Assembly: GCF_001274775.1 (NCBI RefSeq)
Contig: NZ_LGUE01000001.1
Location: 1,705,443 to 1,769,442, forward strand
Source of the DNA: Rossellomorea marisflavi
Lineage (GTDB): Bacteria; Bacillota; Bacilli; Bacillales; Bacillaceae_B
Reading direction: 5' to 3'
Length of the DNA stretch: 64,000 nucleotides
Shown: piece by piece, positions 8,014 through 16,509 of the stretch
Position numbering within the stretch: the stretch's first letter is position 1
Layout: the number at the start of each line of letters is the position of its first letter
The notes under the pieces: generated by a model
Told to the model about the DNA's origin: nothing
Database searches by the model: none
What the model saw: only the letters and a program-made list of their open reading frames with translations
Position numbers and translations under genes: made by a program

Positions 8014-9111
8014 ATGGCTGAATTGAAACTGGACAATATCTATAAGATCTATGATAAAAAGGTGACAGCGGTCACCGACTTCAATCTACATATCAAGGAT
8101 AAGGAGTTCATCGTCTTCGTCGGTCCATCAGGTTGCGGAAAGTCGACGACCCTTCGTATGATTGCCGGACTGGAAGAAATTTCTCAAGGAGATTTCTCCA
8201 TCGACGGTAAACGGGTGAATGACGTTGCACCAAAGGATCGCGATATCGCCATGGTATTCCAGAACTATGCCCTCTACCCACATATGAGTGTATATGATAA
8301 TATGGCGTTCGGCCTTAAACTAAGAAAGTTCGACAAGAAGGAAATTGACCGACGCGTCCAGGAAGCTGCCAAGATCCTCGGCCTCGAAGCCCTCCTCGAC
8401 CGTAAGCCGAAGGCATTGTCCGGCGGTCAGCGCCAGCGTGTCGCATTGGGTCGTGCCATCGTCCGTGATGCCAAGGTCTTCCTTATGGATGAACCGTTAT
8501 CCAACCTTGATGCAAAACTGCGTGTGCAGATGCGTGCAGAAATCGCAAAGCTCCATCAGCGCCTGCAAACGACAACCATTTATGTGACGCATGATCAGAC
8601 TGAGGCCATGACCATGGCAACGCGGATCGTCGTCATGAAGGATGGGGTCATCCAGCAGGTCGGTTCACCTAAAGAAGTGTATGATAAGCCTGAGAATGTA
8701 TTCGTAGGCGGCTTCATCGGCTCACCGGCCATGAACTTCTTCCAAGGGAAACTGGAAGAAAACTATTTCGTATGCGGGAAGACAAAAGTCCTCGTTCCTG
8801 AAGGGAAAATGAAAGTCCTCCGGGAACAGGGTCAAGTAGGAAAGTCCATCACCCTGGGTGTCCGTCCTGAAGATATCCATGATGAGCCCCTTTTCATCGA
8901 TACTGCAGAGGGTGCAAAGATATCAGTCAAGATTGAAGTATCAGAGCTGACTGGTGCAGAAACGATGCTGTACTCCCAGCTCGAAGGACAGGATTTTGTC
9001 GCAAGGGTGGATTCCCGCACAGATATCCAAGCTGGGGAAACGATCACCCTCGCACTAGACATGAATAAAGCGCATTTCTTCGATGCAGAATCTGAAGAAC
9101 GCATTCGATAA
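8014..9111 (+). CDS. msmX: MsmX-type multiple-sugar ABC transporter ATPase
   Basis: 365 aa from ATG 8014 (RBS AAAGGGGAGA); a TTG six bases earlier is in frame but too close to the RBS. Walker A GPSGCGKST (about 37-45), Q-loop NYALYPHMSVYDN, signature LSGGQRQRVA, Walker B VFLMDEPLSNLD, H-loop THDQTEA, then a C-terminal OB/TOBE regulatory domain (about 235-365), as in MsmK/UgpC/MalK. In B. subtilis MsmX energises several oligosaccharide importers that lack their own ATPase. Here too it stands alone after yxkF. The consensus cre at 7978 suggests catabolite repression. Confidence 0.93.
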   Translation: MAELKLDNIYKIYDKKVTAVTDFNLHIKDKEFIVFVGPSGCGKSTTLRMIAGLEEISQGDFSIDGKRVNDVAPKDRDIAMVFQNYALYPHMSVYDNMAFGLKLRKFDKKEIDRRVQEAAKILGLEALLDRKPKALSGGQRQRVALGRAIVRDAKVFLMDEPLSNLDAKLRVQMRAEIAKLHQRLQTTTIYVTHDQTEAMTMATRIVVMKDGVIQQVGSPKEVYDKPENVFVGGFIGSPAMNFFQGKLEENYFVCGKTKVLVPEGKMKVLREQGQVGKSITLGVRPEDIHDEPLFIDTAEGAKISVKIEVSELTGAETMLYSQLEGQDFVARVDSRTDIQAGETITLALDMNKAHFFDAESEERIR

Positions 9112-9120
9112 AAACAACAC

Positions 9121-9154
9121 AAAAAGGAGTCCCCCTTATCAGGGACTCCTTTTT
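9121..9154. terminator. Bidirectional terminator between msmX and the zinc-ribbon gene
   Basis: AAAAAGGAGTCCC (9121-9133) pairs with GGGACTCCTTTTT (9142-9154). A/T tails on both sides serve both converging genes. Confidence 0.88.
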
Positions 9155-9160
9155 CAATGG

Positions 9161-9412
9161 TCAAAACTCCACCATATCAATGCTTCTTCCTTCCTCCTCC
9201 CCACACCTCTTACAAGTGAAAAGATGCAGGCATGTATCCGTACAGCTGCTGTTCGGAATCCCGTCGGCAAGCTGAATCTCCTGAATGTCCATATATGGGC
9301 TGTACTCATCATAGTAGTCATGGTATCTGCCTTGATCCACCGTTGTATCACCGCATTTTGCACACATTCCCTTATAGGAGACGATTCCATTGCATAAAGC
9401 ACAAGCTTTCAT
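9161..9412 (-). CDS. Small zinc-ribbon-like protein
   Basis: 83 aa from ATG 9412 (GGTGA six bases upstream); an ATG four codons earlier lacks an RBS. Two CxxC knuckles near the N-terminus (CALC at 4-7, CAKC at 17-20) and further cysteines (CTDTC, TCKRCG) towards the C-terminus suggest one or two structural zinc sites. The centre is rich in Tyr and Asp. I do not recognise the family beyond the cysteine pattern. It converges on msmX. Confidence 0.68.
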   Translation of the reverse strand: MKACALCNGIVSYKGMCAKCGDTTVDQGRYHDYYDEYSPYMDIQEIQLADGIPNSSCTDTCLHLFTCKRCGEEEGRSIDMVEF

Positions 9413-9526
9413 GTGGTTCACCATACTTTCAGTCTTCGTATACTGTTAGCCTTCAAACAAAAGCATGCTTTTATGAGGAGAAATTAAAGGGAGTTTAAAA
9501 GGAAAAGATTTCTTTTTTTATTTTCC

Positions 9527-9555
9527 GTATAGAAAATTGTGATTGAACCATAATA
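9527..9555 (+). promoter_or_regulatory. Sigma-G-type promoter of the SASP gene
   Basis: GTATA (9527-9531), a 17-bp spacer, and CATAATA (9549-9555) fit the forespore sigma-G consensus GHATR / CATNHTA. The downstream gene is a classic sigma-G target. The leader to the start codon would be about 120 nt. Confidence 0.65.
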
Positions 9556-9680
9556 CAAGTAACGGGATGAATTACTTCATTGGGTTAAACCATACCAGAT
9601 GGTCGCTCATGGAATGCGAGCTGGTGCAAACCCAGCTGACCCAGCCAATAAAATTCTTATACTTTAAGGAGATGAACAAC

Positions 9681-9890
9681 ATGGCACAATCTCGTAACAA
9701 CTCATCTAACCAACTGGTTGCTCCTGGAGCTCAGCAAGCAATCGACCAAATGAAGTACGAAATCGCTTCAGAATTCGGCGTACAATTAGGAGCAGACACT
9801 ACTGCACGCGCTAACGGTTCTGTAGGTGGAGAAATCACGAAACGCCTTGTTCAAATGGCTGAACAACAACTTGGCGGAAGCTACAAATAA
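9681..9890 (+). CDS. Alpha/beta-type small acid-soluble spore protein
   Basis: 69 aa. ATG 9681 has AAGGAG nine bases upstream; the ATG at 9672 abuts the RBS, so it is unlikely to be used. The sequence has the SASP hallmarks [23 protein letters not shown], the GPR protease site EIASEFGV and [14 protein letters not shown]. These proteins coat and protect DNA in the dormant spore and are degraded at germination. The position near yheE/yheG matches sspB of B. subtilis, but paralogues are too alike to assign a letter with certainty. A 6-bp hairpin (AGCTGG 9619-9624 / CCAGCT 9632-9637) lies in its long leader. Confidence 0.96.
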   Translation: MAQSRNNSSNQLVAPGAQQAIDQMKYEIASEFGVQLGADTTARANGSVGGEITKRLVQMAEQQLGGSYK

Positions 9891-9898
9891 TGCACAGT

Positions 9899-9924
9899 CC
9901 CCCGGATTTTCCGGGGGTTTTTTT
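9899..9924 (+). terminator. SASP terminator
   Basis: CCCCCGG (9899-9905) / CCGGGGG (9911-9917) followed by seven T. It abuts the end of fumC on the other strand. Confidence 0.92.
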
Positions 9925-11296
9925 ATTTGTTCACCATGTCTTCAGGATTGATCCATTCATCATACTGTTCTTCCGTCACATATCCGCTTCTCAGAGCAGA
10001 TTCTTTCAAGGTCCATCCTTCCTGGTGGGCTATTTTGGCGATCTCTGCCGCCTTCTCATATCCAATATGGGGGTTTAGGGCGGTCACAAGCATCAGGGAA
10101 CGGGATACAAATCCTTCAATCACATCAAGATTCGCCTCTAATCCTTCGATGCACCGGTCATTGAACGATTGGATTCCATCTCCCAAAAGGCGGATGGACT
10201 GCAGTGCATTATAGATGATGACCGGCTTGAATACATTCAATTCAAAGTTTCCCTGGCTGGCTGCAAATCCGATAGCTGCATCATTCCCGAAAACTTGTGT
10301 TGCTACCATGGTGACGGCTTCACTCTGAGTAGGATTCACCTTGCCAGGCATGATGGAGCTTCCCGGCTCATTTGCAGGGATGGTCAATTCCCCTATCCCG
10401 CTTCTGGGACCGCTTGAAAGCCACCGGACATCATTGGCCACTTTCATGAGATCTGCAGCGAGTGCCTTCAATGCACCGTGGACGAAGACGAGCTCATCAT
10501 GGGAAGTGAGCGCATGGAATTTATTATCCGACGACTGAAAGGCATACCCCGTTTGTGATTCCAGTTCCTGTGCGACCCGGCTTCCGAATGTCGGGTCCGC
10601 ATTGATGCCCGTCCCAACGGCGGTCCCCCCGATAGCGAGGGGCAACAGATGACGTGATGACTCCACGATCATCCCTTTGGATTTCTCCATCATGGCCCTC
10701 CAGCCGCTGATCTCCTGTCCCAGGGTCAAGGGAGTCGCATCCTGGAGATGGGTCCGACCGATCTTGATGATATCTTGGAACCTCTCTTCTTTTTCCCTAA
10801 GCGTTGCAATCATTTGATCCAGGGATGGCAGGAGACGTTTATCCAGTTCCATTAATGCCGCAACATGCATGGCCGTCGGGAACGTATCATTGGAGCTCTG
10901 TGACATGTTGACATCATCATTGGGATGAACCCTCTCTTCCCCTGCCAAAGTTTCATTCGCCCTGTACGCCACCACTTCATTGACATTCATATTCGACTGG
11001 GTGCCGCTTCCGGTCTGCCAGACCACGAGGGGGAAGTGTTCATCAAGATCCCCCGAAAGGATGTCTTCACACGCCCTTGCAATGGCGTCAGCCTTGGTGG
11101 CCGATAATTTTCCCAATGCATGATTCGCCCTCGCTGCGGCTTTTTTCAGATGGGCGAAAGCATATGTAACTTCAAGGGGCATCTTCTCCCCTCCGATGGG
11201 GAAGTTCTCCTTGCTCCGTTGGGTCTGGGCCCCCCAGTATTTATCTGCGGGTACCTTCATTTCCCCGATTGTATCCTTCTCGATCCTGTAATCCAT
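9923..11296 (-). CDS. fumC: Class II fumarate hydratase
   Basis: 457 aa from the second of two adjacent ATGs (MDYRIEKDT), seven bases after AGGAGG. Interconverts fumarate and L-malate in the citric acid cycle. Signature [11 protein letters not shown], plus [17 protein letters not shown] substrate loops ([12 protein letters not shown]), RTHLQDATP and the C-terminal fumarase domain. Length fits the iron-independent class II family (B. subtilis CitG/FumC). Monocistronic: a cystine importer operon lies beyond it upstream and the SASP gene converges downstream. Confidence 0.96.
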   Translation of the reverse strand: MDYRIEKDTIGEMKVPADKYWGAQTQRSKENFPIGGEKMPLEVTYAFAHLKKAAARANHALGKLSATKADAIARACEDILSGDLDEHFPLVVWQTGSGTQSNMNVNEVVAYRANETLAGEERVHPNDDVNMSQSSNDTFPTAMHVAALMELDKRLLPSLDQMIATLREKEERFQDIIKIGRTHLQDATPLTLGQEISGWRAMMEKSKGMIVESSRHLLPLAIGGTAVGTGINADPTFGSRVAQELESQTGYAFQSSDNKFHALTSHDELVFVHGALKALAADLMKVANDVRWLSSGPRSGIGELTIPANEPGSSIMPGKVNPTQSEAVTMVATQVFGNDAAIGFAASQGNFELNVFKPVIIYNALQSIRLLGDGIQSFNDRCIEGLEANLDVIEGFVSRSLMLVTALNPHIGYEKAAEIAKIAHQEGWTLKESALRSGYVTEEQYDEWINPEDMVNK

Positions 11297-11396
11297 CATG
11301 ATTCCTCCTTTTCTCGTCATATATTCATATTTCCACTAATTTCAACGAACTAACCTATTATGGACAAGGTTGATGAATTATCGTTCCCATCTGCAC

Positions 11397-11432
11397 AAAA
11401 AAACGCTCCCTGTCTATAGCGGACAGAGAGCG
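11397..11432 (-). terminator. Terminator of the tcyABC-like operon
   Basis: CGCTCCCTGTC (11404-11414) pairs with GACAGAGAGCG (11422-11432) with one mismatch, followed by seven T on the minus strand. Confidence 0.85.
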
Positions 11433-11440
11433 GATGAGTA

Positions 11441-12175
11441 TCAATGTATCAGATTCAAGAACTGACGCGTCCGTTCATTTTTCGGATTGTCAAGTACCTG
11501 CTCAGGAGGACCTTCTTCAAGGATATGGCCACCATCCATGAAGATGACCCGGTCAGCCACATCTTTGGCAAATCGCATTTCATGCGTGACGACCACCATG
11601 GTCATACCCTCTTCAGCAAGCTCCTTCATGACGGCAAGAACATCGGCTACAAGCTCCGGATCAAGCGCTGAAGTCGGTTCATCGAAAAGCATGACCTCTG
11701 GTTCGATTGCGAGAGCCCTTGCAATCCCGACCCTTTGCTGTTGACCGCCTGAGAGTTGATAAGGATAGAAGTCGACCTTATCTCCCAATCCTACCTTCTC
11801 AAGCAGTTTTACAGCCTGTGCTTTTGCTTCCTCACGGCTTTTCCCTTGAACGACCACCGGACCTTCCATTACGTTTTCCAAGGCGGTTTTATGTGGGAAA
11901 AGGTTATAGCTTTGAAAGACCATACCGGTCCTTCTTCTCATTTCAAGGAGTTCATTTTTGGCCACGCGACCTTTGAAGTCGATGGTCGTCCCCCCGATGG
12001 ATACGACTCCTTCATTCGGTATCTCAAGGGCATTGAGGCAGCGAAGGAATGTCGTCTTCCCTGACCCCGATGGGCCTACAAGTACGACGACTTCACCCTT
12101 GTTAATCTCGGCGCTCATGCCTTTAAGCACTTCAAGATCATCGAATCGTTTGGTTAATCCTTTTATGGAAATCAT
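11441..12175 (-). CDS. tcyC: Polar amino-acid (probable cystine) ABC importer ATPase
   Basis: 244 aa. Walker [11 protein letters not shown]-loop [14 protein letters not shown], signature LSGGQQQRV, Walker [13 protein letters not shown] and H-loop THEMRFA are all intact. The HisP/GlnQ type fits polar amino-acid uptake. It is the last gene of a binding protein-permease-ATPase operon on the minus strand. The cystine assignment rests on the binding protein; glutamine or another polar amino acid cannot be excluded from this subunit alone. Confidence 0.85.
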   Translation of the reverse strand: MISIKGLTKRFDDLEVLKGMSAEINKGEVVVLVGPSGSGKTTFLRCLNALEIPNEGVVSIGGTTIDFKGRVAKNELLEMRRRTGMVFQSYNLFPHKTALENVMEGPVVVQGKSREEAKAQAVKLLEKVGLGDKVDFYPYQLSGGQQQRVGIARALAIEPEVMLFDEPTSALDPELVADVLAVMKELAEEGMTMVVVTHEMRFAKDVADRVIFMDGGHILEEGPPEQVLDNPKNERTRQFLNLIH

Positions 12176-12198
12176 GATAAATCTCCTTTATCTAACAA

Positions 12199-12897
12199 TT
12201 ATTTCGCTATATATCGATCGAGCCTATTCTCGATGCGTCCCTGTATGACTGATAGGATGAAGCACAATACCCAGTATAGGAGTGCCGCTTCCATATAGAT
12301 CAGCAGGAACTCATAGTTCGTGGCTGCAATCTGCTGTGCGATTCTGAACATCTCAGTCACGAGGATCAACGACGCAAGAGAGGTATCCTTCACAAGTGAG
12401 ATGAATGAGTTCGCAAGCGGTGGAATCGAGACTCTAGCTGCTTGGGGAAGGATGATGCGCCACAACGTCTGACCATAGGTCATGCCGATGGACGATCCTG
12501 CTTCCCATTGACCCTTCGGTATTGATTGGATGGCAGCACGGATAATTTCAGATGAATATGCCCCCTTATTCAAGGAGAAGGCGATGACTGCTGCCAAGAA
12601 GGCAGGGAATCTGATTCCAAGATTCGGCAGTCCATAAAAAATAATGAATAATTGCACCAATAGAGGTGTACCCCGGATTGCAGATACATAGACCCTTGCG
12701 ATAATTTGAAGCACTTTGTACTTTGAAAGTCTGGCTAATGCAGTCAAGATGGCCAGGATCATACCCACGGCAAATGATATGAGCGTCAGAGGGATGGAAT
12801 AATACAAAGCTCCCTTGATCAAAGGAAGCAGGGAGCTTTGTAGTATATCAATCATTGCCTGAGGATCCTGGTAAATGCTAGTGCTTAGGAGATACAT
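12199..12897 (-). CDS. tcyB: Polar amino-acid (probable cystine) ABC importer permease
   Basis: 232 aa, about five membrane helices with the HisM-type permease region (RVYVSAIRGTPLLVQLFIIF; EAGSSIGMTYGQTLW as the EAA loop contacting the ATPase). It overlaps the binding-protein gene by 20 bp; GGAGAAG just before ATG 12897 supports that start, although an internal Met at 12855 is possible. Partner of the neighbouring ATPase and lipoprotein. Confidence 0.86.
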   Translation of the reverse strand: MYLLSTSIYQDPQAMIDILQSSLLPLIKGALYYSIPLTLISFAVGMILAILTALARLSKYKVLQIIARVYVSAIRGTPLLVQLFIIFYGLPNLGIRFPAFLAAVIAFSLNKGAYSSEIIRAAIQSIPKGQWEAGSSIGMTYGQTLWRIILPQAARVSIPPLANSFISLVKDTSLASLILVTEMFRIAQQIAATNYEFLLIYMEAALLYWVLCFILSVIQGRIENRLDRYIAK

Positions 12898-13684
12898 CTT
12901 CTCCGAACCATTTCTCAGAGATTTTCTTGTATGTTCCGTCCTCTTTCATATCCTCTAACGCTTTGTTTACTTCTTTCACCAATTTGTCGTCGCCTTTGCG
13001 GAACATGAAGGCACTTTCGCTTGCTTCTGCCGCTTCAGCAACAATTTTCACATTGGCGCCTTTCTTCTTATTCAAGTAGTCAAGAACAGAGATTTTGTCA
13101 TTCACTGTTACGTCCACCCGTCCCTGCTCGATCAACTCGATCGATTGGGAAAGACCTTCGACACCTTGAATTTCTGCACCGTTTTTCTCGGCAATGTCAC
13201 GATAGTTACTTGTAAGGGACTGTGCAGATTTCAACCCTTTGATATCTTCAAATGACTTTACCTTCTTGTTATCTTTTTTTGCTACCACTACAGCACTTGA
13301 CTCGATATACGGAGTTGAGAAGTCATATTTCTTTTGGCGATCTTCCCTGATTCCCACTTGGTTTGCAATCATATCGAACCGTTTACTGTTAAGACCTTCA
13401 AACATGGCATCCCACTGTGTTTCCTGGAATTCTGCTTTTACGCCGAGGCGTTTTGCCACTTCACGTGCAAGTTCGACGTCGAAGCCTGTCAGCTTGCCTG
13501 AATCATCATGGAAGGTGAAAGGTGGATATGTACCCTCTGTCCCGATGAGGATTTTCCCATCTTCCTTCACTTTGTTATAAAGCGCTTCTTCGTCTGAACC
13601 GCTCTTCGAATCACCGCTAGAGCACGCTGTCAGCACCAGGCTGAGCACGGCAATCAGAACGATGGAAATTCTCCATTTTTTCAT
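12878..13684 (-). CDS. tcyA: Amino-acid ABC importer binding lipoprotein, TcyA-like (L-cystine)
   Basis: 268 aa, the same length as B. subtilis TcyA. Lipoprotein signal MKKWRISIVLIAVLSLVL then TAC (lipobox LTAC, Cys21). Family 3 solute-binding fold with GTEGTYPPFTFHDDSGKLTGFDVELAR (split: ligand-contacting TYPPF and GFDVE) and QETQWDAMFEGLNSKRFD. Close resemblance to TcyA makes L-cystine the likely substrate. A clean sigma-A promoter lies upstream (13732-13760). B. subtilis tcy operons are sulfur-regulated by CymR; I could not identify a CymR box with confidence. Confidence 0.86.
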   Translation of the reverse strand: MKKWRISIVLIAVLSLVLTACSSGDSKSGSDEEALYNKVKEDGKILIGTEGTYPPFTFHDDSGKLTGFDVELAREVAKRLGVKAEFQETQWDAMFEGLNSKRFDMIANQVGIREDRQKKYDFSTPYIESSAVVVAKKDNKKVKSFEDIKGLKSAQSLTSNYRDIAEKNGAEIQGVEGLSQSIELIEQGRVDVTVNDKISVLDYLNKKKGANVKIVAEAAEASESAFMFRKGDDKLVKEVNKALEDMKEDGTYKKISEKWFGEDVSPKH

Positions 13685-13731
13685 ATGATAACCCCCACTA
13701 ATCTTATCGGATTTACTTCTGTACGAATGTC

Positions 13732-13760
13732 ATCATAAAACGCTATGACTGAAAAGTCAA
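13732..13760 (-). promoter_or_regulatory. Sigma-A promoter of the tcyABC-like operon
   Basis: On the minus strand TTGACT (13760-13755), exactly 17 bp, TATGAT (13737-13732). The tcyA start is about 48 bp further on, preceded by GGGGG. Confidence 0.8.
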
Positions 13761-13855
13761 CGGAAATGTTTCAGGCATTCGTCCCTTCTTAGTATTGGAC
13801 GCGGAATGGTTTATCATGTAACAATATTCACATCGAAGGATCAGGGGGAGATGGA

Positions 13856-14449
13856 ATGAATACTGCACTATTCGGATCAACCGGAAGAGTCGGAAGCATC
13901 ATAGCCGGTCAGCTGGGACAGAAAGCAAATCGTCTTGTGCGTACACCTACGGGAAACGGCGTGGAGATCAAAGGGAACGTCTTGAACCAAAAGGATATCG
14001 ATCTCGTACTGGAGGGATGCGATGCCGTCATCAGCACTCTTAACACCGATAAAACAGATGTATTGTCAAGAAGCATGCCCCTCATCCTGAATGGGATGCG
14101 TAGACACGGCATAAAGCGGATCATCACATGCGGAACCGCAGGCATCCTGGATGCATCACATTCCACCGGGCTCTATCGCTTTCAGTCGGATGAGTCCAAG
14201 CGGAGGAGCACGACGGCTGCGGAGGATCATCTATCCGCTTACCTGATGCTAAAAGCTTCTGAAATGGAATGGACGATCGTCTGCCCGACGTATCTTCCCG
14301 ACGGTGAACGGACCGGTGTCTTCCGGACGTCAGAACAGGTCCTGCCTGAAGGCGGCAGGAGCATCTCGACACATGACACGGCAGACTACATGCTCAAAGT
14401 CCTGGATGAAGGCCTCCATATACGGAAGCGCGTCGGGATCTGCTATTGA
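13856..14449 (+). CDS. yheG: YheG, NAD(P)-binding atypical SDR / NmrA-like protein
   Basis: 197 aa. Opens with a Rossmann beta-alpha-beta containing GSTGRVG (8-14), followed by the IKGNVLNQKDIDLVLEGCDAV dinucleotide-acceptor region and a CDAVISTL strand. No classical YxxxK catalytic pair is evident, as usual for this atypical group. Matches B. subtilis YheG in size and in position beside yheH. Substrate unknown. Monocistronic with a downstream bidirectional terminator. Confidence 0.82.
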   Translation: MNTALFGSTGRVGSIIAGQLGQKANRLVRTPTGNGVEIKGNVLNQKDIDLVLEGCDAVISTLNTDKTDVLSRSMPLILNGMRRHGIKRIITCGTAGILDASHSTGLYRFQSDESKRRSTTAAEDHLSAYLMLKASEMEWTIVCPTYLPDGERTGVFRTSEQVLPEGGRSISTHDTADYMLKVLDEGLHIRKRVGICY

Positions 14450-14455
14450 CGACCA

Positions 14456-14486
14456 AAAGGCACCTGGACGGATTCCAGGTGCCTTT
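14456..14486. terminator. Bidirectional terminator between yheG and the bmrCD-like operon
   Basis: AAAGGCACCTGG (14456-14467) / CCAGGTGCCTTT (14475-14486), a perfect 12-bp stem. Confidence 0.88.
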
Positions 14487-14490
14487 AATC

Positions 14491-16509
14491 TTATCCTGCC
14501 TCCTCCCCGGCTGCGCCGGATTGAAGGTGATACATGTGATAATACTTACCCTTACGCTCCATCAGTTGGTCATGGTTCCCCATTTCCGCAATGGACCCGC
14601 GATCAAGTACCAGGATCTGATCTGCATTTTTTATAGTAGAAAGGCGGTGGGCAATGATGAATGTGGTTCTCCCTTTCTTCACCACTTCCATCGCTTCCTG
14701 TATGATCGATTCCGTCTCCGTATCGATGCTGGATGTCGCTTCATCGAGGATCAGGATGGCAGGGTCGAAGGCAAGGGCGCGCGCAAATGAAATGAGCTGC
14801 CTCTGACCTGAGGATAGGGTGCTCCCTTTCTCGATCACCGGCTCATCGTATCCTTTCGCAAGCCCTGCGAATGCTTTTTCTGCTCCGACTGCCTTGAGTG
14901 ACGCCTCTACCTTTTCACGAGATATCCCTTCTTGGCCCAGACTGACATTGGAAGCGATGGTCCCTGTAAAAAGGTATGGATCTTGAAGGACAATCCCCAT
15001 ATGCTCACGGACTGCTTGAATCGGCAGTTCCCGAATATCCTTTCCATCGATCGTGATACACCCTTCATCTACATCGTAGAATCTGAATAGCAGATTCATG
15101 ATGGAGCTCTTACCGGAGCCTGTATGTCCGACAAGGGCAACTGTCTCCCCGCGTGTGGCTGAAAAATGGATATCCTTCAGCACATAGTCATCCTTCTTGT
15201 ACCCGAATGACACATGCTCGAAGCTCACATCCCCCCGGTAGCGCTCCATCCGTTCATCTTCCACGTCCGTCCCTTTCTCTTCGAGGAGCTTGAAGACCCG
15301 CTCCCCTGCGACCAGGGCCTGCTCCAGGTTGGACAGCTGATTGACAATCCCTGTGATAGGTTGGAAAAGCCGATTGATATAATCGACAAACGCATAGAGC
15401 ACACCAAGTGAAATCACCGATCCCACTTCGAGTGACCCGCCGCCGAAATGCCAAATGAATGCGACGAACACAATGTTCCTCAGCACTCCCGAAAGATTGT
15501 GGGACGTAAGGGAATTCAAGTTGAGTAGCTTGTTTTGATAACGGTAGTGCATCTCATTCAGTTCTTCGAATTCCTCTTTTGTTTTCTTTTCCCTCCGGAA
15601 AGCCTGGATGATCGGCATTCCCTGGATTGATTCGTTGATGACCGCATTGATCTCACTTACCTTGCTTCGGATCACTTTATTATAGGAAGAGGCGTATCTT
15701 CTATAAAGGTAAGTCCACAGGACAAGGATAGGCATGAGGATGAGACAGATCGAAGCCAAGGACGGATCCAGAATGAAAAGGGCGATATAAATGCCGACAA
15801 TGTAAATGGCACTGGTGAAGAACGTCGACAGAACCGTCACATACAAGTTCCGGATCGCTTCCGTATCGTTGGTGATCCTTGCCACGACCTTCCCCGCGGG
15901 CAGATTATCGAAGTACTGGATGGGCAAACGCTGGATATGGTTGAAAACGTCATTCCTCATTTTCTGAATGACCCGGTTTGCTGCCTTCTGAAGATAGAAA
16001 TGCTGACCGTATTGGAAAAATGATGCGAATAGCAGCAATCCGAAATAAAAGGCAATCAGTTTGATGATCCTTGGGATTTCCGGCTGATAAAAAGCCAACA
16101 GCTCGGAGCCGGATAATTTTTCAGCCTCATACAAGGATGTTTCCCCATTCTTGCGGATGGAAAGCTTCCCGTCCGTAATGGCACGTTCCCCATCACTCGG
16201 GACATCTTCCGGGATGAAGTAGAAAGACCTTCCGACCTGGAAGACCCTTACCTCATTCCCTCCGCTTTCTCCATCTGACCGATATTCTTCACGGATATAC
16301 CATTTGCCCTGATAAGCTACAGCATCTTCCTGTTGGCCGGACTCCACCCACCGGTCTTCGATTCCAAGTATATGGTCATCGATCATCTTCTTGGCGATGA
16401 AGGGACCCGCTAGCTCTGCTCCTACTGAAACAGTGAGCATGAGAAGGGCCGCAATGATCATGCTTTTATATAAAAGGGCATACTGAACCAATCGTTTTCC
16501 TACGCTCAT
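14491..16509 (-). CDS. bmrD: BmrD/YheH-like heterodimeric multidrug ABC exporter subunit
   Basis: 672 aa (B. subtilis YheH/BmrD about 673). N-terminal six-helix exporter domain carrying a large insertion between helices 1 and 2 (about 45-130), typical of this subunit, then an ATPase domain: Walker A GHTGSGKSS, signature LSSGQRQLI, Walker B ILILDEATSSID with the catalytic glutamate present, H-loop AHRLSTI. Start overlaps the bmrC stop by 4 bp. It pairs with BmrC to export drugs from the membrane. Translationally coupled and controlled by the leader upstream of bmrC. Confidence 0.92.
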   Translation of the reverse strand: MSVGKRLVQYALLYKSMIIAALLMLTVSVGAELAGPFIAKKMIDDHILGIEDRWVESGQQEDAVAYQGKWYIREEYRSDGESGGNEVRVFQVGRSFYFIPEDVPSDGERAITDGKLSIRKNGETSLYEAEKLSGSELLAFYQPEIPRIIKLIAFYFGLLLFASFFQYGQHFYLQKAANRVIQKMRNDVFNHIQRLPIQYFDNLPAGKVVARITNDTEAIRNLYVTVLSTFFTSAIYIVGIYIALFILDPSLASICLILMPILVLWTYLYRRYASSYNKVIRSKVSEINAVINESIQGMPIIQAFRREKKTKEEFEELNEMHYRYQNKLLNLNSLTSHNLSGVLRNIVFVAFIWHFGGGSLEVGSVISLGVLYAFVDYINRLFQPITGIVNQLSNLEQALVAGERVFKLLEEKGTDVEDERMERYRGDVSFEHVSFGYKKDDYVLKDIHFSATRGETVALVGHTGSGKSSIMNLLFRFYDVDEGCITIDGKDIRELPIQAVREHMGIVLQDPYLFTGTIASNVSLGQEGISREKVEASLKAVGAEKAFAGLAKGYDEPVIEKGSTLSSGQRQLISFARALAFDPAILILDEATSSIDTETESIIQEAMEVVKKGRTTFIIAHRLSTIKNADQILVLDRGSIAEMGNHDQLMERKGKYYHMYHLQSGAAGEEAG

